Origin: Catenuloplanes atrovinosus
GTDB taxonomy: Bacteria > Actinomycetota > Actinomycetes > Mycobacteriales > Micromonosporaceae
Assembly: GCF_031458235.1 (NCBI RefSeq)
Contig: NZ_JAVDYB010000001.1
Span: forward strand, 7,465,001-7,529,000
DNA length: 64,000 nt
Reading direction: 5' to 3'
The notes under the pieces are model-generated. The model was not told where the DNA came from, ran no database searches, and was given only the letters and a program-made list of their open reading frames with translations. This document shows, one piece after another, positions 36,053-45,126 of this stretch. Each line of letters begins with the position of its first letter. Position 1 is the first letter of the stretch. The position numbers were made by a program, and so were the translations under genes.

Positions 36053-36966
36053 CAGGAGTACGCGGCGCCTTCTGCCGGCCAGTGATCCGCCGCCACCAGC
36101 GATGCGCAGAGGTCGTACATGCCCTTGTGGCCGTTGCCGTCTCGCGCCCACCGATATATCCACCACACGTCCTCGTCGGTGTACCGAAGGTTCGGAGGCG
36201 GAGGCCATCCCTTGACCTTCATCTTGGGATGGGCGATGCCGTAGTCCCCGAAGACGATGTCGGGTTCTTGGAGGCGCCTCCAGAGAGCCAGGTCGCGTCT
36301 GGGTATGGGGGTCGCGATGTTGTACGGAAGGTCACCGATCGATTCCGGCATTGCCCCTGAAGCCACCGTGATGGATTCCCACGGATAGCGCCGCGCCCAC
36401 ACCAGGCACTTCCGTGCCAGCGCTTCGACTCTGCCGATGTCACGTTCGGAGCGAACGTCGAAGAAGTCAAGAACAAGTGCTGACTTCTCGATAGTCGTCC
36501 CCGCTCGCCGGCAGAGCTTGGCCAGCGACGCTTCGGCTTCATCTTCATCAGGATCGGCGATGTCACCGCCGAGCCGGATGACAACCTGCCCATCATGCAT
36601 CTCCGCAGCCTGTCCAGCCTCGACCAACCGGCGCTCGGAGTCGTTCAGATGGAGAACCGGCCGGATGGGGACACACCAGTCGGCGAAATCGTCGGCGATA
36701 GCTTGCAGCGGTCCTCGCCAGGCTCCGTCCGGATCATCCAGGTAACGAGCGTCGACTGCCGCGGCCATACCCCGCGGTATTACGTCACGGGCCTTCTCGG
36801 CGAAGCTGTGGGCGTCCTTGATCGGATCCCCGCTCGTGGGCGGCACCTCGAAGACCGGCATTACCTTCGCCGCCAGCGCTTCTGGCAGATGGTCGATGGC
36901 TTTGAGTTCACCTTCCCGGCCCTTAAGTATGGGCATGTAGACCACGGCGCACCCTTCGCTGGCCAT
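35911..36966 (-). CDS. Beta-family protein (phage T4 Beta-protein-like)
   Basis: A 351-residue protein with the layout of the T4-like Beta protein family: YMPILKGREGELKAI at the N terminus, MPVFEVPPTSGDP, and a C-terminal VWWIYRWARDG region with EIAQRAAMVGGPGNAAGW. The repeated barrel-like strands PVLHL, LVLDFFDV and ESITVASGAMP suggest a TIM-barrel-like fold, which is an inference. It is convergent with the type I restriction operon. A decayed second copy lies in the same position next to the BcgI-like system. The function is unknown; its company suggests a part in defence. Confidence 0.8.
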   Translation of the reverse strand: MASEGCAVVYMPILKGREGELKAIDHLPEALAAKVMPVFEVPPTSGDPIKDAHSFAEKARDVIPRGMAAAVDARYLDDPDGAWRGPLQAIADDFADWCVPIRPVLHLNDSERRLVEAGQAAEMHDGQVVIRLGGDIADPDEDEAEASLAKLCRRAGTTIEKSALVLDFFDVRSERDIGRVEALARKCLVWARRYPWESITVASGAMPESIGDLPYNIATPIPRRDLALWRRLQEPDIVFGDYGIAHPKMKVKGWPPPPNLRYTDEDVWWIYRWARDGNGHKGMYDLCASLVAADHWPAEGAAYSWGDAEIAQRAAMVGGPGNAAGWRAWGTAHHLTHVVKMLEDSHDQLGG

Positions 36967-37328
36967 CCACGCTTATTCCTCAATAGTGCACTCTAAGTAG
37001 CCTTCCAACAACAGCCGGTACTCGCTCTGCTACGTAAAGGCGGCTACCGCAGAGATCAGCGGGCCCCACAGTGATTACCTTCGCCGTGCTGACCGCCAGA
37101 GCGAGGGTGGTCACCTACTCGGCTGACGGAGGTGGTCGAGACCGTCGTGATCCAGTCACGCCACAGCCCCGGACGTGGCGGACGAGTCCCCAGTCAGAGA
37201 CCTGGCAGCCGACGGCGCTCACCCGATCCGACGCTGGTCCAGACGGGGCAAGCTGGGCTGGCCGAGTCCTCGCGAGTGCCAGTCGCGACGCGCAACAGGT
37301 CGGGTGGGTCAGTGAGACGTAGCCGGAG
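36967..37328. other. Intergenic region before the IS5 remnant
   Basis: About 360 bp with short out-of-frame pieces that may belong to the degraded 5' part of the IS5 transposase, but none is recognisable. Confidence 0.3.
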
Positions 37329-37740
37329 GTTGCGTTCGTCCTACAGGACCGCGACGGCGCCAGATCGACTCTGCTCGCCGCCTACGCGGCGACCCCGATC
37401 CGGCATGTCTTCGCCGACCAGGGCTTCGCCGGGAAGCCCATCGAGTGGGCCAAGAATCTGCTGCACACCACGATCGAGATCGTCCGCAAGCCCGCTGATC
37501 AGGTCGGCTTCGCCGTCCACCCCCGGCGGTGGGTGGTCGAGCGGACCCTGGCCCGGCTCACCGCCTACCGAACGGCTGGCCCGAGACTACGAACGGCACC
37601 CGGAGACCTCTGAAGCCATGATCCGCGGGGCTGCCATCGCCGACACTGCCCGCCGCATCACCCGCGGTGAACCCGCCCAGCGACAGGCCCGCCACATCTT
37701 CGACTGGACCGGATCAGCCCCTCCCAAAACACGCAGTTAG
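37329..37740 (+). pseudogene. IS5-family transposase C-terminal remnant
   Basis: The frame reads VAFVLQDRDGARSTLL, RHVFADQGFAGKPIEW (an IS5-type catalytic Asp context) and HPRRWVVERTLARLTAYR (the conserved Glu region). After a frameshift near 37570 it continues as LARDYERHPETSEAMIRGAAIADTARRI to a stop at 37740. The N-terminal half is absent. It is a dead copy and may mark an insertion point inside the inner element. Confidence 0.8.
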
Positions 37741-38042
37741 ACCGAAAGTCACACAAATTCCGGTAAGGCGATCTCGGTGTATGGTCCGAGGCCCGTTCGG
37801 TATCGCTGAGTTTTGTGACGGAGACTCTCCATAGTTGGCACGTGTGATTCAAAGCACAAGTTTGGCTGCGTAAATTTGGTTTGGAACTAACACCCGCCAT
37901 CTGCGCTGCATTTTGATCAACCAATTCGGAGCGACATTCCCCGGACCGCCGACCCTAATGGTGACCGGGTGTATTCGGGGTCGCGCGCTGCGCGTTCGGC
38001 TGCGAAGAATGACGCCGTCCAAGTTGGACAGCAGGGGCAACG
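37741..38042. other. Upstream region of the RHS gene
   Basis: About 300 bp without a gene. It is AT-richer than the backbone, as expected of a promoter region. No clear -10/-35 pair is assigned. Confidence 0.3.
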
Positions 38043-41000
38043 ATGGGGGTGCCTGTAATGAGTCGTACCCATTTTTGGGTCGGCAAACAGTCGATGGCGC
38101 GATTGAGTATCGCGATGTCGGCCGTGCTGACGGCTGGAGTCCTTCCGGTGCTGACCGCCGGAGCGGCGTCCGCCGTGCCGGCGGCCGTACCGGAGCAGGG
38201 CTCGGCGGCCGTCGACTGCTCGGCACAGCCGGACGAGGCGCGGGCCATGGCAGCGGCCCGAGCCTGTGCGAAGCCGATCGAGAATCTCGCGGCGCGCACG
38301 GAGACGCAGGACGTCGTCGCGAATCCGGACGGCACCTGGACCGCGAAGATCTATGCGGGTCAGGTGCGGATGCGCGACGAGAAGAACCAGCTCGTCGACA
38401 TCGACACCACGCTGCGTGCCGCGGCTGACGGCTCGGTCGCGCCGGTCGCGCACCCGGGCGGCCTGAAGCTGTCCGGCACGGTCGGGGACGGCGAGCACGA
38501 GCTGCTCGGCATCGACGTCGGCGGCAAGCGGGTGAGTCTCGGCTGGACCGGGGCGCTGCCCACGCCGGTGCTCGACGGTAACCGGGCGATCTACCCGGAG
38601 ATCCGGCCCGGTGTCGACCTGGCGATCCAGGCCGACCGTACCGGTGTGGAGCAGTTCTTCATCGTGAAGAACAGGGACGCGGCCGACCAGGTCGCCGGGA
38701 TCGAGGTACCGATCACGGCGGACGGCCTGACCATCGCCAAGGACGGTGGTGGTGGCCTGGTGTTCAAGGAGAAGGACACCGTCGTCGGCACGTCGCCGAC
38801 GCCGGAGATGTGGGACTCCTCGATCGACCCGGCCACCGGTGACCCGAGGCGCATCGCCCGCGTCGACACGCAGCAGACCATCCCGGCGGCTGGTCGGGCG
38901 ACCGTGGCGCTGAACCCGGCCCAGGCGTTCTTCGACGATCCGGCCACCGTCTACCCGGTCATCGTCGACCCGCAGATCAACCCGCTCGGCATCACCTTCG
39001 ACACCTACGTCAAGGAGACCGAGACGATCGACCGCTCCGGTGCGAACGACCTGGAGATCGGCCTGACGACGGGCAACCGTACCCGGTCCTTCATCCAGTG
39101 GGACACCAGCGGCCTGATCGGCAAGCACGTCACCGCGGCGACGGTCAACCTCTACAACTGGTACTCGCAGTCCTGCACGGCCGCCCAGTGGGAGGTCTGG
39201 ACCACCGGTGCCGCCAGCTCGGCGACCCGTTGGGACAACCAGCCGGCCTGGCTCACCCGGGAGGTGACCAGCACCGCGACGAAGGGGCACAACTCCTCCT
39301 GCGCGGACGGCTGGGTGTCGGTCAACGGCACGTCGTTCATCCAGCGGGCCGTGAACGCCGGGCAGTCCCGCGCGCACATGGGTCTGCGGGCCACGGACGA
39401 GACGTCGTTCGACAGCATCGGCTTCAAACAGTTCCGCTCCAGCCAGCCGTCCGCGCCGGACCAGCAGGGCCAGCAGCCGTACGCGGTCGTCACCTACAAC
39501 AGCTACCCGAACGCGCTCGACCCGCTGAAGCTTCAGCCCGGCGACGCCGCGGAGACCGGCACCCGTACCCCCGCCATGAAGGGTGTCTTCAGCGACCCGG
39601 ACGGCGGGACCGGCCGGGTCGACTTCGAGGTCTACGACCGCACCGGCGCCACGCTGCTGACCAACGGCTCCGGCGGCACGGTCGGCAACGGCGCCGAGTC
39701 CGCCTGGACCGTGCCGAACGACAAGCTGACCGCGAATACCACGTACAAGTGGCGGGCTCGCGGGCACGACGGCACGCTGGCCGGGCCGTGGTCGGAGTGG
39801 CGTTTCATGACGACCTCGGACGGGTCACCGACCGGTGAGCAGGGCCGCTTCTCGTTCCAGGAGCAGAAGCTCACCGACCGGCAGGAACTCAAGGTCAACG
39901 TCGCCAACGGCAACCTGTTGCTGAAGGCCACCGACCTGCAGATCCGCGGTACCGGCACCGACCTGGTGCTGGACCGCTACTACAACTCCCGGTCCACCGC
40001 GGTGTCCACGCTGGGCAAGGGCTGGACGCTCGGCACCGGCCAGGACGTCAAGCTCGCGTTCTCCAAGGCGGACCACGCCACGGCCGACATCACCTTCCAC
40101 GCGCCCAGCGGGTTCACCGCGACGTTCGTCAACGACGGCGCCGGAAAGTGGCGCACGCCGCCGGCCATCGACGCCGATCTCACCCGCGACACCGGCACCG
40201 GCGAGCTGCGGCTCAAGTTCGACAAGAGCGAGGGCAGTTTCTACTTCGCCGACTCCACCGGGCGCCTGCTGCGCAGCGTGGACAAGAACAACAACAAGAT
40301 CACCTTTGGGTACGACGGGTCCGGCAACGTCACGACGATCACCGACACGCAGGGTCGCGTGGTCCGGCTCGCCTACGCCAACGACCGGCTCGCCACGATC
40401 ACCGATTCGGCGGGCCGGGAAGTCCGCCTCACCTACACCACCGCGAACAACCTGCAGACCGTCACGGACACGGACGGCGGCCTGACCCGTTACGACTACA
40501 CGTCCGACCGGCTGACGAAGATCACCACCCCCGAAGGGCGGGTCGTCAACCTCGGCTACGAGCCGGACACGTCGCGGATGCTCGACTTCTACGAGCAGAC
40601 CAACCCGGGCGGTACGCCGAGCGCGGCGCGGTACACGTTCACGTACCACGCCGGGCGGACCGAGGTGACCGACCCGAACGGCTCGGCCACGTCGTCCACC
40701 ACGGATGGAATCACGACGCACACCTACGAGGTGCGGGACCGGGTCAAGGAGGTCAAGGACGCGCTCGGTCACAAGCAGTCCAAGGAGTACAACGCGAACG
40801 ACAACGTCACGACCATGACCGACGCGCTGACGAACGTCACCACGTTCGCCTACGACGCCAACACGAACAACCTGACGTCGGTGGGCATCATGACCGGGGC
40901 GACGTCGAAACTGGCCTACGGCGACACGTCGCACCCGCACTCCGTCTCCGAGCAGGAGGACCCGCAGGGCAACAAGATGAGCTACTCCTACGACGCGGCC

Positions 41001-42851
41001 GGGAACAAGACCGCGACGGAGAGCTCACAGTTCCCCGGTCAGAAGATCGAGGAGTCGGACTACAACGACAACGGCACGGTCAACTGGCGCGAGGACGCGA
41101 AGGACGTCCGCACGAGCTACAGCTACGACGCCAAGGGCAACCTGACCAAGGTCGACAACCCGGCGCCGCTCGGCGACATCACGATCGAGCCGGACGAGCT
41201 GTCACGGATGACGGCGCAGACCGACGGCAAGGGTCAGGAGACCCGCTACGAGTACGACGACCTGGACCGGGTCGACAAGATCGTGTTCGAGGGCGGCAAG
41301 GTGGTGGACTACACCTACGACCGGGACGGCAACCTGACACAGATCGCCGACCCGACCGGCATCACCACGCTGACCTACGACCGATTCGGCCGGATGACCG
41401 GGAAGACGGCCCCGAACGCGGCGCCGATGAGCTACACGTACGACGCGAACGGCAACCTGACGACGTACACCGACGGCGGCGGCACCGTGACCTACGCGTA
41501 CAACGCGGTCAACCTGGTCACCTCGGTCACCGAGCCGGGTGCGTCCGGGCCGATCACCATGACGTACGACGACAACAACCGGCGCACGTTCATGTACCTG
41601 CCGACCACGCCGCGCATCACGGTCGAGATGAAGTACGACAAGTCCGGCCGGCAGACGTCGATCGTGGCGACGAACGACTCGACCAAGGCGAAGCTGACGT
41701 CCTTCTCGTACACGTACACCAAGGACGGCAAGGACACCGCGCTGCGGCAGTCGGTGACCGACCTGACCGGCACCACCAACTACACCTACGACAAGCTGAA
41801 CCGGCTGACCGGCGCGTCGGGTGCACTCTCCCGCAGCTACAGCTACGACGAGAACTTCAACCGGACCTCCAAGACGGAGAACGGCACGCAGACGTCGTAC
41901 ACCTACAACGACGCGCACCAGCTCACCAAGGCCGGCGCCACCACCTACTCCTACGACGCGAACGGCAACACCACCGGCTCGTCCACGGGCTGGGCGTTCG
42001 ACTACAACGCGGTCAACAACCAGACCACGTCGATCACCGCACCTGGCGGTGACCCGCTGGTGCCGACCTACGGCGGCGCCGACCAGACCGAACGCCGCAG
42101 CGTCGGCCTGGTGACCTACGCCACCTCGGCCCTCGGCGTCTCGTCGGCCAAGGGCGCCGCGGCCGGCACGGGTGCGCCCCTCACGCCCGACACGGTGCAC
42201 CCCAGCGCCGGACAGACCCACTACTACACCAGGGACAACAGCGGCAGCCTGCTCGGTTTGCGCAACGGAGGCGAGCGGTACTACTACCTCGTCGACGGCC
42301 TTGGATCGGTGGTGGCATTGGTGGACAGCAGTGCCCAGAAGGTCAACTCGTACAGCTACGACCCGTACGGCATCCAGCTCTCCGCCACCCAGCGGGGAGT
42401 CGCCAACCCCTGGCGCTACGCCTCCGGCTACTTCGACGGCGGCACCGGCCTCACCAAGTTCGGCGCCCGCTACTACGACCCGTCCCTCGGCCGCTTCACC
42501 CAACGCGACCCCAGCGGCCAGGACCTGCCGTACACCTACGCCGGATGCGATCCGGCCAACAATACCGACCCGACCGGCCTGTCTTTTTCCTGTGATGCTA
42601 TGGGTTGGGCTACCAGTGCTGTTGGGATTGCGGTCGGAGGAGCTCTCGGCTTCTCCGCTGGTCTTGGTGTAGGTAGTGGGCCCGGAGCGGCCCTCGGTGC
42701 TGTAATCGGGGCCGGAGTGGGCCCGGCAGTAACTTCTATGTGCAGTAATTACCAGGACGGCAAACCGGTGAATTGGGGTGACGCTGCATCGGCTAGTGGA
42801 TTCACTATATTTACCGGTCTGATCGGTCTTTTGCCGTCCACCTTCGTATAG
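38043..42851 (+). CDS. Secreted RHS/YD-repeat protein with polymorphic C-terminal tip
   Basis: A 1602-residue exported protein. A signal sequence (about 1-45, ending ASAVPA) is followed by beta-rich N-terminal domains including a DNRLRE-like region (NDLEIGLTTGNRTRSFIQWD) and a fibronectin-like part. YD repeats of the type GRVVRLAYANDRLATITDSAG and GNLTTYTDGGGTVTYAYN fill about 650-1400. The RHS core is YYYLVDGLGSVVALVDSS through GARYYDPSLGRFTQRDP to NNTDPTGL near 1512. The last 90 residues differ: a Gly-rich hydrophobic segment with third codon positions much richer in A/T than the core. This is the pattern of a toxin tip on an RHS cage. ATG 38043 has AGGGG 5 bases upstream. Confidence 0.92.
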   Translation: MGVPVMSRTHFWVGKQSMARLSIAMSAVLTAGVLPVLTAGAASAVPAAVPEQGSAAVDCSAQPDEARAMAAARACAKPIENLAARTETQDVVANPDGTWTAKIYAGQVRMRDEKNQLVDIDTTLRAAADGSVAPVAHPGGLKLSGTVGDGEHELLGIDVGGKRVSLGWTGALPTPVLDGNRAIYPEIRPGVDLAIQADRTGVEQFFIVKNRDAADQVAGIEVPITADGLTIAKDGGGGLVFKEKDTVVGTSPTPEMWDSSIDPATGDPRRIARVDTQQTIPAAGRATVALNPAQAFFDDPATVYPVIVDPQINPLGITFDTYVKETETIDRSGANDLEIGLTTGNRTRSFIQWDTSGLIGKHVTAATVNLYNWYSQSCTAAQWEVWTTGAASSATRWDNQPAWLTREVTSTATKGHNSSCADGWVSVNGTSFIQRAVNAGQSRAHMGLRATDETSFDSIGFKQFRSSQPSAPDQQGQQPYAVVTYNSYPNALDPLKLQPGDAAETGTRTPAMKGVFSDPDGGTGRVDFEVYDRTGATLLTNGSGGTVGNGAESAWTVPNDKLTANTTYKWRARGHDGTLAGPWSEWRFMTTSDGSPTGEQGRFSFQEQKLTDRQELKVNVANGNLLLKATDLQIRGTGTDLVLDRYYNSRSTAVSTLGKGWTLGTGQDVKLAFSKADHATADITFHAPSGFTATFVNDGAGKWRTPPAIDADLTRDTGTGELRLKFDKSEGSFYFADSTGRLLRSVDKNNNKITFGYDGSGNVTTITDTQGRVVRLAYANDRLATITDSAGREVRLTYTTANNLQTVTDTDGGLTRYDYTSDRLTKITTPEGRVVNLGYEPDTSRMLDFYEQTNPGGTPSAARYTFTYHAGRTEVTDPNGSATSSTTDGITTHTYEVRDRVKEVKDALGHKQSKEYNANDNVTTMTDALTNVTTFAYDANTNNLTSVGIMTGATSKLAYGDTSHPHSVSEQEDPQGNKMSYSYDAAGNKTATESSQFPGQKIEESDYNDNGTVNWREDAKDVRTSYSYDAKGNLTKVDNPAPLGDITIEPDELSRMTAQTDGKGQETRYEYDDLDRVDKIVFEGGKVVDYTYDRDGNLTQIADPTGITTLTYDRFGRMTGKTAPNAAPMSYTYDANGNLTTYTDGGGTVTYAYNAVNLVTSVTEPGASGPITMTYDDNNRRTFMYLPTTPRITVEMKYDKSGRQTSIVATNDSTKAKLTSFSYTYTKDGKDTALRQSVTDLTGTTNYTYDKLNRLTGASGALSRSYSYDENFNRTSKTENGTQTSYTYNDAHQLTKAGATTYSYDANGNTTGSSTGWAFDYNAVNNQTTSITAPGGDPLVPTYGGADQTERRSVGLVTYATSALGVSSAKGAAAGTGAPLTPDTVHPSAGQTHYYTRDNSGSLLGLRNGGERYYYLVDGLGSVVALVDSSAQKVNSYSYDPYGIQLSATQRGVANPWRYASGYFDGGTGLTKFGARYYDPSLGRFTQRDPSGQDLPYTYAGCDPANNTDPTGLSFSCDAMGWATSAVGIAVGGALGFSAGLGVGSGPGAALGAVIGAGVGPAVTSMCSNYQDGKPVNWGDAASASGFTIFTGLIGLLPSTFV

Positions 42852-42945
42852 CAATAAGGTGCTGCACGTGGGTTCGTGAGAACGACTCGCGGCACCGATT
42901 TGTGAACCGCGTCTATTCCGGAGATGACTTTCAATTCGCTTGATC

Positions 42946-42977
42946 GAGGCCGGGGTGTCGTCATGAGCCCCGGCCTC
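42946..42977. terminator. Hairpin downstream of the RHS gene
   Basis: A perfect 10-bp stem, GAGGCCGGGG and CCCCGGCCTC, with a 12-base loop, lies about 95 bp after the RHS stop. No T tract. Confidence 0.5.
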
Positions 42978-43149
42978 CTGCGTGATGACCCCGCATGATT
43001 CAAGCGGGCGGAGGTCGGCGTGTCCGTGTCGATCGGGCTGATCGATTCGGTCGCCGTCTACGGTGTCGGCCGTTGCCCGAGTGGATCGCCGCCGTAAGGT
43101 GGCCGTCTACTGTGTATGGTCGAGGACCAGAGAGGGTAGGTCCAAGGGC

Positions 43150-43479
43150 GTGAGACCGCGCCAAGTGCTGACGACGATGGCCGCAAGCTGCCCGGCAGTG
43201 TCTCCGTTCCTGTTCACCCCTCCAACGACCAGCCACGGGACCATCGCACGCGCGTCGTGCTGGTGGTGCCGGCCGCCCCTCTATTCGCCGCGTCCGGGGT
43301 GTTCGGGTTCGACGTCGTGGCGCGGCGTCGACACAGGCTACCCTCCGACGTGCGGAGCGGCGGAATCTTCGTCGATCGGACCCGGCGAACTCGTGGTGTT
43401 CACGTTGTACTCGACCGTGGCGCTCGTCATCCGGTCCAAGACCGGCCGCGCCGACCAAGAAAGGCAGGACCGGTTGTGA
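43150..43479 (+). CDS. Possible small protein with C-terminal hydrophobic segment
   Basis: A doubtful gene. The frame opens at GTG 43150 (or ATG 43177) and ends GELVVFTLYSTVALVIRSKTGRADQERQDRL, with a plausible membrane segment. Its TGA overlaps the GTG of the next gene in a GTGA arrangement, which favours it being translated. The middle, rich in Cys, Trp and Ser, looks poor as protein sequence, so a frameshift may be present. Lying just after an RHS gene, it is one of two candidates for an immunity protein. Confidence 0.35.
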   Translation: MRPRQVLTTMAASCPAVSPFLFTPPTTSHGTIARASCWWCRPPLYSPRPGCSGSTSWRGVDTGYPPTCGAAESSSIGPGELVVFTLYSTVALVIRSKTGRADQERQDRL

Positions 43480-43988
43480 AGAATCGTCGAAGAGTGATTC
43501 TTGCATCAGTGGGCTTCGGCGCATATCTCGTTCTTCTGCTCGCCGCCGACTCCATATCAGCGCCTCGGTGGGCACCGGTCGCGGCTGGTCTGTTCATCGT
43601 GGGGCTGCTTGTCGGGTGGACGGTGATGCACTTCGTGAACACGTCCAGGGCGGCACGCGGGCGGCGCTTCCTCGAGGACGGGCGCGGAGATGTCGCGGGC
43701 ACCCTCGTGCTGAGGCGGGGCGGGCTCGCCGAAGTTGGCTTCCTGCGGCGGATGAAGGTGAGGGTCGACGGGACCCTGGTGGCCATGCTCCCGCACAACG
43801 GTGAGGTCTCTGTAGATCTCGCGCCGGGGGAGTATGAGATCTCCGCCCAGATCGGTTCGTTCGGCGGCGAACCGTTGCGGGTCCCGATCAACGAGGGCGA
43901 GACCGTCGCCGTGCGTCTGTCGACCGAGATCCCCGCGGACCTCGCGCTCGGCGTGCCTCGCGCCTCGATCCGCGCCGAGTTGATCTAG
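43476..43988 (+). CDS. Small membrane protein after the RHS gene, candidate immunity protein
   Basis: A 170-residue protein with two N-terminal transmembrane helices (RVILASVGFGAYLVLLLAA and APVAAGLFIVGLLVGWTVMHF), then a soluble beta-rich domain (LVAMLPHNGEVSVDLAPGEYEIS) like the PEGA-type carbohydrate-binding sandwich. GTG 43476 overlaps the preceding stop. It follows the RHS toxin gene by about 600 bp on the same strand. A membrane protein would suit immunity to a membrane-acting toxin tip, but this is inference only. Confidence 0.65.
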   Translation: MKNRRRVILASVGFGAYLVLLLAADSISAPRWAPVAAGLFIVGLLVGWTVMHFVNTSRAARGRRFLEDGRGDVAGTLVLRRGGLAEVGFLRRMKVRVDGTLVAMLPHNGEVSVDLAPGEYEISAQIGSFGGEPLRVPINEGETVAVRLSTEIPADLALGVPRASIRAELI

Positions 43989-44117
43989 CTTTGTCAATCC
44001 TGGCAAGGCCTGAAGGTCGATGTCGCATGAAACGTTCGCGGTCACACCGACCTTGGCCGCTATCGAGCAAGTGCGTCTGCATTAGAAGTGCGCTGGCTGT
44101 GAGCGCTTGAGATTAGA

Positions 44118-44151
44118 GCGAGGTCGGCAGTCTTATCACTGCCGACCTCGC
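44118..44151. terminator. Perfect 14-bp hairpin between convergent genes
   Basis: GCGAGGTCGGCAGT and ACTGCCGACCTCGC pair perfectly around a 6-base loop (CTTATC). It lies between the ends of the genes at 43988 and 44256, so it is probably a bidirectional terminator. Confidence 0.65.
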
Positions 44152-44255
44152 CGTTCGAGAGTTGAGAATTAAGGAAACCGGTCGCTCGATCGAATCCGCT
44201 GTTGCGGAGCACGAGGATAGTGATGTCGCCGTGGGCTCGTCGACCGGCGAGTAGG

Positions 44256-45050
44256 TCAGTCCAGGAGGACGTGGTGGACCTGGTTGGAGATGACGGTGGT
44301 CCCGGCTGGGAGGGCGCGTCGGCGGTCATTCCATGTCGGGTCGCTGAGGTGGGCGACGTAGTCGCGCAGCGCGAGGTCCCCGCTCGGGGTGGCGCACACT
44401 ACCGAGATCCGGCGGCTGCTTCCGATCTGCGGAGCCTCGCCGAGTTCGACGGTCGTGTGATGGTCCCCTGGTGAGGTGAGCGTTGATGCCAGCGGCTGTC
44501 GTTGCGGGAAGTACATCTGTGGGGTGCTGCGCTCGGCGAAGACGACGAGCCAGAACGTCTCCTTCGGTACCGCGGGTCCGTCGACGGCGAGTTGTGCGGT
44601 AGGGCGGCGTCCCGCGCCGGAGATCGTGAGGTGGACGCGTTGGCCGCGGCTCGTGGCGCACGGGTCGTAGCTGAACAGGTTCGACCTGATGCCTTGCCAA
44701 CTGTAGGCGGGCACTGTCTGTGGGAAGAGCAGGTTGATCGGGGTTAGCGCGGCCAGGGCTGCGCTCACCCCGGCGGCGACGTGACTCGGCCGGGGCCGGC
44801 CGCGCCACCACTGCACGATGAAGAATCCGAGTAGACCGGTGACGGCTGCCGCTTCCGTACACAGCAGGACTCCTTTCGCCGGTGGTGGGAGTAGGGAATT
44901 CAGCAGCGGCGCCGCCACGATGAGCGCACAGGCGGCGGTGAAGGCGAGGATCTGCCGGCGTTTATTGCCCGGTCGGTCGCCGGAGCCGGGTGGTGCCGAT
45001 GGCTGGTCGCCGACGGCTCCGAGTGCCGTCGATGGCTGGTGGTCCGTCAT
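44256..45050 (-). CDS. Hypothetical membrane protein
   Basis: A 264-residue protein. A Pro/Gly-rich cytosolic N terminus is followed by three hydrophobic segments (ILAFTAACALIVAAPLLNSLL, GVLLCTEAAAVTGLLGFFIVQWW, VAAGVSAALAALTPINLLFP), then a soluble C-terminal domain of about 150 residues with SNLFSYDPCATSRGQRVHLTISG and FWLVVFAERSTPQMYFPQ. Similar C-terminal domains occur in actinobacterial HTH-membrane proteins. No function recognised. It lies about 75 bp downstream of the GH16 gene on the same strand. Confidence 0.7.
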   Translation of the reverse strand: MTDHQPSTALGAVGDQPSAPPGSGDRPGNKRRQILAFTAACALIVAAPLLNSLLPPPAKGVLLCTEAAAVTGLLGFFIVQWWRGRPRPSHVAAGVSAALAALTPINLLFPQTVPAYSWQGIRSNLFSYDPCATSRGQRVHLTISGAGRRPTAQLAVDGPAVPKETFWLVVFAERSTPQMYFPQRQPLASTLTSPGDHHTTVELGEAPQIGSSRRISVVCATPSGDLALRDYVAHLSDPTWNDRRRALPAGTTVISNQVHHVLLD

Positions 45051-45126
45051 GAGTCCTCCCAGGGTGTACCGGGCGGGCCGGGCCGCGGACCAGGGTCAGC
45101 GGCCCGGCGCGCCGGGAAGAGATGGG

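Noticed and set aside
43257-43475. Longer start for the membrane protein at 43476-43988
   Set aside because: The extension is Arg/Pro-rich with shadow-like composition; GTG 43476 has an acceptable RBS and overlaps the preceding stop.
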